Positions 15,377 through 24,126 of a stretch of DNA of 64,000 nt are shown in pieces; position 1 is the stretch's first letter, and every line of letters starts with the position of its first letter. Below the pieces are notes generated by a model that did not search any database, was not told the origin of the DNA, and worked only from the letters and a program-made list of their open reading frames with translations. Source of the DNA: Desulfobulbaceae bacterium (lineage in GTDB: Bacteria; Desulfobacterota; Desulfobulbia; Desulfobulbales; SURF-16); NCBI GenBank assembly GCA_020444175.1, contig JAHLLM010000001.1:186001-250000 (forward strand), in the 5' to 3' direction. A program made the translations under genes and the position numbers.

Positions 15377-15390
15377 GGCATGCCCCTTGC
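15377..15390 (+). promoter_or_regulatory. Sigma-54 promoter, module D
   Basis: GGCATGCCCCTTGC, with GG at 15377-15378 and GC at 15389-15390, spacing 10. The predicted transcription start is near 15402, 13 bases before the ATG of the second ABM gene. Confidence 0.75.
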
Positions 15391-15414
15391 TCTTGTATAT
15401 ATTAAGAGATCATT

Positions 15415-15795
15415 ATGGCTTTATTAAACCGGTCAAAAAGAAAGGAACAAGGAGTTTGTTTTGATTGGAAAGAGCGGCACATGATACTGGTCATCGTCCA
15501 CATGAAAGTGTCGGACAAGAAACGCAAGGAGCTGACCCAGACGGTTGCTTCGCTTCTGGACGTCATCAGAGCTGAAAAGGGCTGTGGTCGTTGTGATGTC
15601 TTCTTCGGTTTGGATGATGAAAGCACACTCTGCCTGCTGGAAGAATGGGATAGCCGCAAAAATCTTGAAACGCATCGCAAATCCGGATGTTGCAAGGTGC
15701 TGCGGGGGGCCATGAATCTGCTTGATGAACCCTGTGAAATTCTTTCCTTCAGAACCCTCTATAAGGCGGAAAAAAAGGAGGCAGGCTTTAGCTAA
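15415..15795 (+). CDS. ABM-domain protein, copy 2
   Basis: 126-aa (or 104-aa) protein. From ATG 15481 it reads MILVIVHMKVSDKKRKELTQ and aligns throughout with the protein at 470, including GCGRCDVFF, LLEEWDSRKNLE and EPCEILSF. ATG 15415 adds 22 polar residues and has only a weak AAGAGA site; ATG 15481 matches the paralogue, so both starts are possible. Function is unassigned for this subfamily. It sits directly behind sigma-54 promoter D and ahead of the SHOCT and UspA genes in the same direction. Confidence 0.65.
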   Translation: MALLNRSKRKEQGVCFDWKERHMILVIVHMKVSDKKRKELTQTVASLLDVIRAEKGCGRCDVFFGLDDESTLCLLEEWDSRKNLETHRKSGCCKVLRGAMNLLDEPCEILSFRTLYKAEKKEAGFS

Positions 15796-15858
15796 AAGGC
15801 AAAATAAACTCGGATAATTCACAACTACCTGAAAATTCCGGCAAGGGAGTAGGCAACT

Positions 15859-16110
15859 ATGATGGGACTCAATGAATATTGGCTACGATGGACTTCCGGC
15901 ATGGGCAGCGGTGGGATGAGCATGATGCACATCTTTTGGCTCCTGATTCTCATTGCTTTTTTCGTGTTTCTCCTCTGGCTCGGCAGAAGGGAAAAATCTT
16001 GTTTTACCGATCACCAGGATCCCCCACTGGATATACTCAAAAGACGTTATGCCCAGGGCGAAATCAGCAAAGATGAATTTGACCGGATAAAAACGGATCT
16101 GAAGTCGTAA
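15859..16110 (+). CDS. SHOCT-domain small membrane protein
   Basis: 83-aa protein: a Met/Gly-rich N-terminus, one transmembrane helix (about 25-42) and a C-terminal SHOCT motif (DILKRRYAQGEISKDEFDRIKTDL). SHOCT tails are short oligomerisation or membrane-recruitment modules; function is otherwise unknown. GGCAAGGGAGTAGGCAACT precedes two adjacent ATGs (15859, 15862). It lies 36 bp before uspA, probably one operon. Confidence 0.8.
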   Translation: MMGLNEYWLRWTSGMGSGGMSMMHIFWLLILIAFFVFLLWLGRREKSCFTDHQDPPLDILKRRYAQGEISKDEFDRIKTDLKS

Positions 16111-16145
16111 CGTGGATAAATTCAGATCAACAGGAGGTTGACATA

Positions 16146-16625
16146 ATGAACGAATATAAACGTATTCTAGTCGTTGCAAGAATGATCCAGTCATGCAAAA
16201 AAGCCATTCAAAACGGGGTTGCACTTGCCCGGAAATATGAGGCTGATCTCTATGTTATTCATTCCATATACAACCCCTTCGGTCTGAAAGGTTGGGGCCT
16301 GGGAACAAGAGCACTCGCACTGGAGTATGAAAAGAGTATTGCTGACGCCAGGCGAAAGCTGGCCAACCTGGTCGAGGAAGAAAGAACGCAAGGCATGTCC
16401 ATAAAGGAAATGGTCAGGGAGGGGGAGCCCACCGAAGAGATATTGAAAGCCATCAAAGACGAAAAAATTGATCTGCTGGTTATGCTTGCCCACGAAGAGG
16501 GCCATTTCGAGCATTTTCTTTTCGGTCGCAGCAATGATGAGCTGGTCAGGAAAATGCCCTGTTCTATCATGCTTGTAAAAAAAGAGCCTGGCCAAGCTTC
16601 TGATGGCGACCATGATGAAGAGTGA
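16146..16625 (+). CDS. uspA: Universal stress protein, copy 1
   Basis: 159-aa UspA-fold protein (RILVVARMIQSCKKAIQNGV; nucleotide-loop-like segment GRSNDELVRKMPCSIMLV near the end). Usp proteins bind ATP/AMP or act as dimers in stress survival. The usual G-2x-G-9x-G-S/T ATP motif is altered (FGRSNDELV), so nucleotide binding is uncertain. ACAGGAGGTTGACATA precedes ATG. A close paralogue on the opposite strand at 42691 shares most residues. It is 24 bp before the radical SAM gene. Confidence 0.88.
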   Translation: MNEYKRILVVARMIQSCKKAIQNGVALARKYEADLYVIHSIYNPFGLKGWGLGTRALALEYEKSIADARRKLANLVEEERTQGMSIKEMVREGEPTEEILKAIKDEKIDLLVMLAHEEGHFEHFLFGRSNDELVRKMPCSIMLVKKEPGQASDGDHDEE

Positions 16626-16648
16626 TTGAACAGTAGATAGGATATGCC

Positions 16649-18148
16649 ATGAATATTTTGCTTGTTTATCCCGAATATCCGGACACATTCTGGAGTTTTA
16701 AGCATTCTCTCAGGTTCATTGCCAAAAAAGCGGCATTTCCGCCCCTTGGTCTGCTGACCGTGGCCGCTATGCTGCCTGATGACTGGAGTAAGAAAGTAGT
16801 GGATCTCAATGTTGAACCGTTAACGGATAGTCACCTTGGCTGGGCGGATATGGTTTTCCTGAGTGCCATGATCGTCCAGAAAGAGAGCGCCTTGCAGGTC
16901 ATAGCACGGTGCAAGAGAAAGGGGAAAAAAATTGTTGCCGGCGGCCCTGTTTTTACGACCCAGCATGAGCAATTCGAGGATATCGATCATTTTATCCTGA
17001 ACGAGGCGGAAATCACCTTGCCGCTCTTTCTCAGAGACCTTGCTGCAGGGAGTCCAAAGCCTCTCTATGCGACAGAAAAACGACCCGATATTTCCCAAAC
17101 GCCGGTGCCGCTCTGGTCGCTGATTGATTTGAAAAACTATGCGACCATGTCCATCCAGTATTCACGAGGCTGTCCCTTTAACTGTGAATTCTGCGACATC
17201 ATCATAATGAACGGCAGAACCCCGCGAACAAAAACACCGGCACAGATGAAAAAAGAATTTCAGGCCCTGTTTGATGCCGGCTGGCGCAAATCGGTTTTTA
17301 TCGTTGACGACAATTTTATCGGCAACACCAGGAAAGTAAAACAATTGCTGTCCGCCTTGATTGAATGGCAGCAGCAGCATAAATTCCCCTTTGCCCTGCT
17401 CACCGAAGTCAGCGCTAATCTCGCTCGTGATGAGGAATTGATGCAGCTGATGAGCGCTGCCAATTTTTTCAAGGTTTTTCTTGGCTTGGAGACACCGAAC
17501 CAGGACAGTTTGTTGGAATGCGATAAAAAACAGAACACCATCGGCAGTATGGCTGAGGTCGTGAACACTATTCACCGGCACGGTATGCAGGTCATGGGAG
17601 GCTTCATTGTCGGTTTTGATCATGATCCTGAGAATATATTCGAGATGCAGGTGCGCTTTATACAGCAGATCGGTGTGGTAACGGCCATGGTGGGTATTTT
17701 GACAGCGCTGCCGCAGACCCGTCTCTGGCATCGTTTGAAAGCCGAGGGACGACTCATCAGTGATGCCACGGGTGAGAATACGGACGGCCGTCTGAATTTC
17801 ATACCCAGAATGGAAAAAGAGAAACTCATTGAAGGATATCAAAAGCTGCTCACCACTCTGTACTCCCCGAAGAACTACTACAAGAGAATCAACACATTTC
17901 TCAAGAACTACAGGCCCACCGCCAGAACCAGGTTGAACAAGGAAGACCTGCTTGCCTTCATAAGGGCCGGGTGGCGACTCGGCATAGTATCGAGAGACCG
18001 TTTTCGTTATTGGAAATTGATTGTGAAAACCTTTTTCGTAAAACCAAGGGCTCTGCCTATTGCCGTGGAATTGGCCATTCATGGTTTTCATTTTGAAAAG
18101 ATCCTTGAACGGGTTTGCCGTACTCCTGATTACCAAGGAAGGTCCTGA
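16649..18148 (+). CDS. B12-binding-type radical SAM protein with DUF4070-like tail
   Basis: 499-aa enzyme. Residues about 1-140 form a Rossmann-like B12-binding-type domain (MNILLVYPEYPDTFW...), then a radical SAM barrel with Cys175-x3-Cys179-x2-Cys182 (CPFNCEFC) holding the 4Fe-4S cluster, and a C-terminal helical region (about 400-499) of the DUF4070 kind. Such class B enzymes methylate unactivated carbons or rearrange lipids and cofactors; the substrate is unknown. The classic cobalamin DxHxxG motif is not apparent. AGATAGGATATGCC precedes ATG 16649. Confidence 0.8.
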   Translation: MNILLVYPEYPDTFWSFKHSLRFIAKKAAFPPLGLLTVAAMLPDDWSKKVVDLNVEPLTDSHLGWADMVFLSAMIVQKESALQVIARCKRKGKKIVAGGPVFTTQHEQFEDIDHFILNEAEITLPLFLRDLAAGSPKPLYATEKRPDISQTPVPLWSLIDLKNYATMSIQYSRGCPFNCEFCDIIIMNGRTPRTKTPAQMKKEFQALFDAGWRKSVFIVDDNFIGNTRKVKQLLSALIEWQQQHKFPFALLTEVSANLARDEELMQLMSAANFFKVFLGLETPNQDSLLECDKKQNTIGSMAEVVNTIHRHGMQVMGGFIVGFDHDPENIFEMQVRFIQQIGVVTAMVGILTALPQTRLWHRLKAEGRLISDATGENTDGRLNFIPRMEKEKLIEGYQKLLTTLYSPKNYYKRINTFLKNYRPTARTRLNKEDLLAFIRAGWRLGIVSRDRFRYWKLIVKTFFVKPRALPIAVELAIHGFHFEKILERVCRTPDYQGRS

Positions 18149-18186
18149 GGGATCGATAACGTCATCAATGCAAAGGAACAAAGAAC

Positions 18187-18321
18187 ATGACAAAAGAACG
18201 AAAAAACAACAGGGAAGAAAAAAAGAAATCAAACCTGACTCCGAAAGAAAAGAAGGCTGCCAAAAAATCAAAGAAAGAGTCCAAGAATTTTCTGTCCATT
18301 GATAAAAAGATGAATTCGTAA
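18187..18321 (+). CDS. 44-aa lysine-rich small protein
   Basis: MTKERKNNREEKKKSNLTPK followed by more Lys/Glu; strongly basic, with no hydrophobic segment. CAAAGGAACAAAGAAC gives a ribosome-binding site. The final codons and TAA lie inside dispersed repeat R2, so the natural C-terminus may have been replaced. No family recognised; nucleic-acid binding is only a guess from charge. Confidence 0.45.
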   Translation: MTKERKNNREEKKKSNLTPKEKKAAKKSKKESKNFLSIDKKMNS

Positions 18322-18411
18322 AAAGCTCTGAAGCTGACCATTCGCCTACATAATATCAACAGGTTATAAGCGTGTCGGCGGCGGTTGAGAGGATTTTTGC
18401 GAAACCGTCAA
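18312..18411 (-). repeat. Dispersed ~100-bp repeat, copy R2 (inverted)
   Basis: Reverse-oriented copy: GAATTCGTAAAAAGCTCTGA at the left and TTTTTGCGAAACCGTCAA at the right, with the core ATATCAACAGGTTATAAGCG. It sits between the radical SAM gene block and the SPFH operon. The next 138 bp to the SPFH start show no gene. Confidence 0.8.
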
Positions 18412-18549
18412 AAAAAGAGCTAAGGCCGAGTTTTTTGAGGGAACCGGAAAGGACTTCAGACTGGCCATCTTGGCGGGCTCTGTGGACATCGGATCAAGGA
18501 AAATCGCCGTCGCCTTCGGTGGTGATACACCGAAAAGGAAACAACAGCC

Positions 18550-19650
18550 ATGGCAGAGAAACCAACAGAAAAGATTTTAGAATTCATTAATGAGCTGAAA
18601 GACCGATTCTATTTCCCCCGGATACATCCCAGGCTGGCAGGCCCATTGAATATCCTGGTCGGCGGGGCAGCGCTAACGGTTATCTGCTATAACCTCTTTT
18701 TCGTATACGTCCGGCCTTATGAATATGGGATCAAGGTAGTTCGGGTCGGCATCGAACGCGGTGTCCAGAAGCAGGTGTATGATGCGGGGTTGACCTTTGT
18801 TCTGCCCTTCGGACTGCAGCAGATGTATCTGCTGCCCAAGGGCATCCAGGTGTTGGAGCTGACCAATTCCCCGCAAACCGCCGCAAAAGAAGCACGAAAA
18901 GACCGGGCCGCGCACATTCAGACCTCGGATGGTTTTTTCGTGGATGTTGACGTCTCCATGCTTTACCACATCAAGGACCCATACCTGGTTTTCACCACCA
19001 TCGGTCCCGGCAACCTCTTTGAGGATAACGGCATTATTCCCAAGGCTGAACCGGCCTTGAAAGAGACCCTCGGCAAGTTGACCACCGAAGAGTTCTACAA
19101 CAGCCCGCTACGGGTCAAAAAAGCTGAAGAAGCCAAGGACAGACTTAACAGTGAATTGAACAGGAAGGGCATTGAGGTGGACCAAGTATTGGTACGTTAC
19201 TTTATTTATAGTCCGGAAATCCAGAAGAACATAGAGGAAAAGAAGCTCCAGGACCAGATGGTGTTTACCAATCAGTCGGCGGCCCGGGCGGCCAGGGAGG
19301 AAGCCGAATTAAAGAAAATTGTGCAGGAGGGGGTAGTTATTGCCGCAGTTGAGCTTGAAAAGGGCAAGGCCTATGTCACCCGCAAGATCGCCGAGAAGGA
19401 TCTGTATGTCCGCCGGAAAAAAGCCGAGGCCGATCTGTTGGTGAAACTGGCGGAGGCGGAGCGGGTGCATCTGAAAAATGAAGCCCTGAAAGGGGTCGGC
19501 TCCGAACGGATGGTGGGATTGAAAATGGCCGAGGCGTACAAGGGACTCGACGTCATCATCCTGCCCAGCGACGGTCCGGATGGGGTCAACCCGCTCAACC
19601 TGAACAATACCCTGCAACTGTTCGACGTCCGCAAGGGAGGTGCCAAATGA
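18550..19650 (+). CDS. SPFH/Band 7 membrane protein (HflK/prohibitin-like), first of pair
   Basis: 366-aa protein with one N-terminal transmembrane helix (about 32-53) and an SPFH domain (about 58-240: RPYEYGIKVVRVGIERGVQK, DVDVSMLYHIKDP, LTTEEFY), then a long coiled coil with the Ala/Glu-rich pattern of HflK/C and prohibitins (EAELKKIVQEGV, KAEADLLVKLAEAE). SPFH proteins form ring cages that enclose FtsH. The gene overlaps the next by 4 bases (ATGA) and is two genes before ftsH. It is separate from the canonical hflKC pair at 47153-49220. Confidence 0.8.
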   Translation: MAEKPTEKILEFINELKDRFYFPRIHPRLAGPLNILVGGAALTVICYNLFFVYVRPYEYGIKVVRVGIERGVQKQVYDAGLTFVLPFGLQQMYLLPKGIQVLELTNSPQTAAKEARKDRAAHIQTSDGFFVDVDVSMLYHIKDPYLVFTTIGPGNLFEDNGIIPKAEPALKETLGKLTTEEFYNSPLRVKKAEEAKDRLNSELNRKGIEVDQVLVRYFIYSPEIQKNIEEKKLQDQMVFTNQSAARAAREEAELKKIVQEGVVIAAVELEKGKAYVTRKIAEKDLYVRRKKAEADLLVKLAEAERVHLKNEALKGVGSERMVGLKMAEAYKGLDVIILPSDGPDGVNPLNLNNTLQLFDVRKGGAK

Positions 19651-20678
19651 AGGTCTTGGTAGTTCTGATAATGACCATGTTCCTGACGAGCGGCTGTGTT
19701 TTCCGCACCACCGGGGAAACAGAGGTAGGCGTTCGAACCAGTAAAACCGGTTTCTTGGGGCCCAAAGGTGTTGAAGATCGAGTCTACACCCCGGGCGCAA
19801 CATACTTTTTTCTGCCGTTTATCAATGACTGGCATGTCTTTGACACCAAACTGCAGAATCTCGAAATGACTTTTTCGCAAATAAGGGGTGATCGAAAAAC
19901 CAGGGATGACCTGCTGTTTAAAACCATCGATGGGAACGATATCAGTCTCGATGTGATCATCGCCTATCGAATCGATGCGAATAAAGCGCCTTACATCCTC
20001 CAGTATGTGGCCCGTGATGATTCGACCTTGCGTGGGAAAATCATCCGAACCGTGGCCCGCAGCAAACCGCGGGACATCTTCGGTGAACTCACCACCGAGG
20101 CCTTTTACGTGGCCGATTCCCGGGAGCGCCAGGCCAACAAGGTCAAAGAAGCTCTGCAGACAATCCTGGGGCCCATGGGTATTGTTGTTGAGAAGGTGCT
20201 GACCAATGATTATCGCTTTAACCCCGAGTATCAGAAGGCCATAGAAGACAAAAAAGTGGCTGATCAACAGGTGGAGAAGAACAAGTCGGCCCAGCACGCG
20301 GCTTTGGAAGAGTACAAACGCAAACTGGAAGAGGCCAAAGGCGTGGTCAACCAGATGGTGGCAGACGCCGATGGTCAATACCAGAAAGATCAAATCGAGG
20401 CGGATGTTTATCTGGAACAACAAAAACTCCTGGCCGAGGCCATTATGGCCGAAGGCAAGGCGGAAGCCACGGGGGTTTTCGAGATGAACAAGGCCCTTGC
20501 CGGATCAGGGGGCGAGGTAATTGTCAAACTAAAAATCGCCGAAGCAATTCAGGGAAAACGGATCATGCTGCTACCCGTATCGGAGGGCGGCATGAATCTC
20601 AAGACCACCAACATCAACGGGCTGATCGAAACATTAGGCGTTAAGGCGCTCTCCGACAAGCAAGGGAAAGAAGAATGA
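19647..20678 (+). CDS. SPFH/Band 7 lipoprotein, second of pair
   Basis: 343-aa protein whose N-terminus is a lipoprotein signal (MKVLVVLIMTMFLTSGC, Cys 17) rather than a plain helix. The SPFH domain (about 25-200: GETEVGVRTSKTGFLGPKGV, DVIIAYRIDANKAP, ELTTEAFY) is followed by a coiled coil. The signal places it on the periplasmic face of a membrane, which is unusual beside a typical SPFH partner. It overlaps both neighbours by 4 bases and so is co-translated with the SPFH protein before it and FtsH after it; a modified FtsH-regulating complex is likely. Confidence 0.78.
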   Translation: MKVLVVLIMTMFLTSGCVFRTTGETEVGVRTSKTGFLGPKGVEDRVYTPGATYFFLPFINDWHVFDTKLQNLEMTFSQIRGDRKTRDDLLFKTIDGNDISLDVIIAYRIDANKAPYILQYVARDDSTLRGKIIRTVARSKPRDIFGELTTEAFYVADSRERQANKVKEALQTILGPMGIVVEKVLTNDYRFNPEYQKAIEDKKVADQQVEKNKSAQHAALEEYKRKLEEAKGVVNQMVADADGQYQKDQIEADVYLEQQKLLAEAIMAEGKAEATGVFEMNKALAGSGGEVIVKLKIAEAIQGKRIMLLPVSEGGMNLKTTNINGLIETLGVKALSDKQGKEE

Positions 20679-22555
20679 CAGAAAACGACAACAAGGAACC
20701 ACCCAAAAGCATACTCGAGGTAATTCGTGCCAGGCTGGGTTTCAAGAGTGATTCACCATCAAAGACCGGACCGCCCACCAAGGCAGGATTCAACATCTGG
20801 TATATCCTGCTCCCTTTCCTTATTTTTACAATGGTGCAACAATTCTTTCCTTCTGCAACGGTTGAAAAGATTCCCTACAGTCAATTTAAACAATACATAA
20901 GCCAAGGGAAATTGGGACCTTTGGTCATTGAACAAGAGAATATCCATGGAACATTGGCAGAAAAGCCGGGCCAGAGATTCATCACTGTTAGGGTAAATGA
21001 TCCTGAATTAGTGAAGGATCTGAAAGAGCACAATGTTACGTACTCAGGGAGTTATGGAAATAAACTGATCAGTTTTATTTTCTCCTGGATTATCCCGATT
21101 GGAATTTTTTTTCTGATCTGGCGGTTCACCATGAAAAAAATGAGTCCAGGGGCGGGAGTCATGTCATTTGGCAAGAGCAAGGCAAAGGTCTTTGCGGAAA
21201 GTGAGACGAAGGTCTCTTTCGCGGATGTTGCCGGAATTGATGAGGCCACCGAGGAACTCCTTGAAGTCGTTGATTTTTTAGTTAGCCCCGATAAATTTCA
21301 GAAACTGGGCGGCAGGATTCCCAAGGGGGTGCTTCTGGTCGGCCCTCCCGGCACAGGAAAAACCCTTCTGGCAAAAGCTGTGGCCGGTGAGGCGAAAGTG
21401 CCGTTCTTCAGCATCAGCGGTTCCGAATTTGTCGAGATGTTCGTCGGCGTTGGAGCTGCCCGCGTTCGAGATCTCTTTTCTCAGGCCGCCAAGCAGGCCC
21501 CCTGCATCATTTTCATCGATGAACTGGACGCACTCGGCAAGGCTCGAGGGATGAATGTCATGGGAGGACATGATGAACGTGAACAAACATTAAACCAACT
21601 CCTGGTGGAGATGGATGGTTTTGATACTAATAAAGGGGTTATCATCATGTCCGCCACCAACCGCCCGGAGATCCTTGATCCCGCTTTGCTGCGGCCGGGG
21701 CGCTTTGACCGACAGGTGCTGGTGGACCGCCCGGATATCAATGGCCGGGAAGCCATCCTGAAAATTCATTCTAAAAATGTCCTCCTGGGCGACGAGGTTG
21801 ATCTTCGCAAAATCGCCGGCAGAACTCCGGGCTTTGTTGGCGCAGATCTTGCCAACCTGGTCAACGAGGCCGCCCTGCTGGCAGCCCGCAACAATAAAGA
21901 AACCGTGGAGGCTGCTGATTTTGATGAGGCTATCGACCGCGTCGTTGGTGGATTGGAGAAAAAGAACCGGGTGATGAATGATCAGGAGAAGAAAATTGTG
22001 GCGTTTCATGAGTCCGGTCATGCAATTGTGGCCGAGTCAGTCGAACATGCCGACCCGGTGCACAAAATTTCCATTATTCCCAGAGGAATTGCGGCGCTTG
22101 GCTATACCCAGCAGCAACCAACCGAAGACCGTTATTTAATGACCCGCCAGGAGTTGCTGGACAGGCTCGCCGTTCTTCTGGGAGGCAGGGTGGCAGAGGA
22201 ACTGGTTTTTGAGGAAATTTCCACCGGGGCTCAAAACGACCTGCAGCGGGCAACCGACATTGCCCGATCCATGGTTACGGAATACGGCATGAGTGAAAGT
22301 CTCGGACTGGTGACCTACGAGCGCCCCCGTCAGTCCATGTTTGCCCCGGAAGGTTTTGGTTCCGGTAAAACTTACAGCGAAGGAAAAGCCGCTGAAATCG
22401 ACGAAGAGATCAGTCGGTTTGTTGAGGAAGCCCACCAACGGGTGCGGAATATCCTCTCGGAGCGGCGTACCGTCCTGGATAAACTGGCGCAACTCCTTTC
22501 GGAAAAGGAAAGTGTGCAGGGCGAGGAGCTGAGAGAAATGTTGGCAGCTTCCTGA
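20675..22555 (+). CDS. ftsH: FtsH-type AAA membrane metalloprotease, copy 1
   Basis: 626-aa inner-membrane protease. Two helices (about 36-55 and 127-150) bracket a periplasmic domain; then Walker A GPPGTGKT (223-230), Walker [11 protein letters not shown], the second region of homology with RPGRFDRQ, and the zinc motif HESGH (445-449). FtsH degrades misfolded or unassembled membrane proteins and short-lived regulators. It overlaps the SPFH gene by 4 bases. A second FtsH at 40681 is almost identical in the AAA core but divergent in the N-terminal 120 residues. The gene order SPFH-SPFH-FtsH suggests dedicated modulators. Confidence 0.93.
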   Translation: MTENDNKEPPKSILEVIRARLGFKSDSPSKTGPPTKAGFNIWYILLPFLIFTMVQQFFPSATVEKIPYSQFKQYISQGKLGPLVIEQENIHGTLAEKPGQRFITVRVNDPELVKDLKEHNVTYSGSYGNKLISFIFSWIIPIGIFFLIWRFTMKKMSPGAGVMSFGKSKAKVFAESETKVSFADVAGIDEATEELLEVVDFLVSPDKFQKLGGRIPKGVLLVGPPGTGKTLLAKAVAGEAKVPFFSISGSEFVEMFVGVGAARVRDLFSQAAKQAPCIIFIDELDALGKARGMNVMGGHDEREQTLNQLLVEMDGFDTNKGVIIMSATNRPEILDPALLRPGRFDRQVLVDRPDINGREAILKIHSKNVLLGDEVDLRKIAGRTPGFVGADLANLVNEAALLAARNNKETVEAADFDEAIDRVVGGLEKKNRVMNDQEKKIVAFHESGHAIVAESVEHADPVHKISIIPRGIAALGYTQQQPTEDRYLMTRQELLDRLAVLLGGRVAEELVFEEISTGAQNDLQRATDIARSMVTEYGMSESLGLVTYERPRQSMFAPEGFGSGKTYSEGKAAEIDEEISRFVEEAHQRVRNILSERRTVLDKLAQLLSEKESVQGEELREMLAAS

Positions 22556-22611
22556 AGTAATTTTTAATAGCAATTTTCTTCTAAACTCAAAAGCATCATA
22601 AGGAGAGAACA

Positions 22612-23802
22612 ATGGAAAACATCAGACAATTTTTAAACCCTCTGTTGGAAACTCTAGGCAAATATTTCCCAAGTGTTTTTGGTGCACTTCTTATCTTCAT
22701 TGTAGGAATAGGGGTCGCACGGTTACTCCGTAAAGGGCTCGCCGGTCTGCTCAGCAAATTGAAAATTGACCAGAAGCTGTATGAAAAGACGGGAAACACC
22801 CTTAACTTTGAAACATTTATTACCAATCTGATTTATTACATACTACTTCTTTGGGTATTGCTGCTGACACTTGATGTCCTGGGGGTGAAAGGCGTTCTTG
22901 ATCCGGTAATGAATATGTTTGCCGAATTAGTGGCCATATTGCCAAATATTGTAGCAGCGGTGTTAATCGGGTTTGTCGGTTATGTGATCGCGAAAATAGT
23001 CTCAAGCGCGGTCGGGGTCCTCTCAAAGGGTTTAGATACATTGTCTCCGAAAATAGGACTGAGCAAGGAATTCAAGTTTTCAAACCTGCTCGAACAGATA
23101 GTTTTCCTGGTGATTTTTGTGCCGATCCTGATTTCAGCGCTGGATGCTCTGAAAATAGAAGTAATTTCTGTTCCCTCCACCGAGATGCTGGCAGCATTAT
23201 TGGCTTCTATTCCGAAAATTCTGGCAGCCGCTCTTATTGTTGGGATCGCCTTTATTGTCGGTCGGTTTGCAACCAATGTTCTGACTGAACTCTTAGAAAA
23301 TCTCGGGGCTGATGCAATTCCGGAGAGAATAGGGGTTGCTGGGACTTTTGGAGACAAGACCTCCTTTTCCAAACTGGCCGGTGGCCTGGTTTTCTTTTTT
23401 ATCATGTTGGCAGCCACCATATCCGCGGTGGAGAAACTTCAAATGCCGCAGCTTTCCAATCTCTTAAGTGACTTCATGGTATTTGCCGGTCAGATCGCCC
23501 TTGGTTTGATAATTCTTGCGATTGGGAATTTTATCGCCAACCTGGCATATAAGGCCCTGCTTCAATCGGCTGAAGAAAAAATACTAGCCTCGATTGTCAG
23601 GATTGCGATTCTTGGCCTGGTAATTGCCATGGGCTTGGGAGCAATGGGTATAGCCCAGGATGTAGTCAACCTGGCATTCGGCCTTACATTGGGCGCCATT
23701 GCCATTAGCGTTGCGCTTTCCTTCGGCCTAGGCGGACGTGAGGCGGCAGGACGGCAGATGGAATACTGGCTGAGCAAATTTCGCAAAGAAGATAAAAAAT
23801 AG
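22612..23802 (+). CDS. MscS-superfamily-like channel with repeated TM helices
   Basis: 396-aa membrane protein with many hydrophobic segments and repeated units of the conserved TM-helix type (VFGALLIFIVGIGVARLLRK, AVLIGFVGYVIAKIVSSAVG, ALIVGIAFIVGRFATNVLTE, ALGLIILAIGNFIANLAYKA) and a final LSFGLGGREAAGRQMEYW, the segment that opens the beta domain in MscS proteins but is truncated here. Such proteins relieve turgor or act as small-conductance channels. AAGGAGAGAACA precedes ATG. It is 56 bp after ftsH in the same orientation, probably in the operon. Confidence 0.8.
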   Translation: MENIRQFLNPLLETLGKYFPSVFGALLIFIVGIGVARLLRKGLAGLLSKLKIDQKLYEKTGNTLNFETFITNLIYYILLLWVLLLTLDVLGVKGVLDPVMNMFAELVAILPNIVAAVLIGFVGYVIAKIVSSAVGVLSKGLDTLSPKIGLSKEFKFSNLLEQIVFLVIFVPILISALDALKIEVISVPSTEMLAALLASIPKILAAALIVGIAFIVGRFATNVLTELLENLGADAIPERIGVAGTFGDKTSFSKLAGGLVFFFIMLAATISAVEKLQMPQLSNLLSDFMVFAGQIALGLIILAIGNFIANLAYKALLQSAEEKILASIVRIAILGLVIAMGLGAMGIAQDVVNLAFGLTLGAIAISVALSFGLGGREAAGRQMEYWLSKFRKEDKK

Positions 23803-23868
23803 TTCCGGCAAAGGAGGGAATATGGGTTTCGCGATTAACGAAAGCACGACCTGAACCGGTAAATTGGG

Positions 23869-24102
23869 GTGATCGTTACCACTGGCGATGGCGACTGCTA
23901 TGGTGAAGGCGGCAACCATCTCATGGCGGCTATGCTCTGTAAGTATTTTGCGAACGGCGATACCCCTGTAACCGTTAGTATCGGGGCGGCATCTGCCAGT
24001 GTGCCAGACTATAAAACAGCAGCCGAATTGGTTTGGCAGGCAGACAAGGCGCTATATTTTGCGAAACGAACCGGTAAGAATAAGACTGCAAGGAGTGATT
24101 GA
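23869..24102 (+). pseudogene. GGDEF (diguanylate cyclase) 3' fragment
   Basis: Only the C-terminal part of a GGDEF domain is left: VTVSIGAASASVPDYKTAAE and ADKALYFAKRTGKNKT. The catalytic GGDEF loop, and everything before it, is missing; the 5' portion reads GDGDCYGEGGNHLMAAMLCK. An ATG-led stub at 23822 with a TGA after 10 codons precedes it. It cannot make cyclic-di-GMP. Confidence 0.7.
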
Positions 24103-24126
24103 AAAAAAATCTGTGTCCTTTAACCA

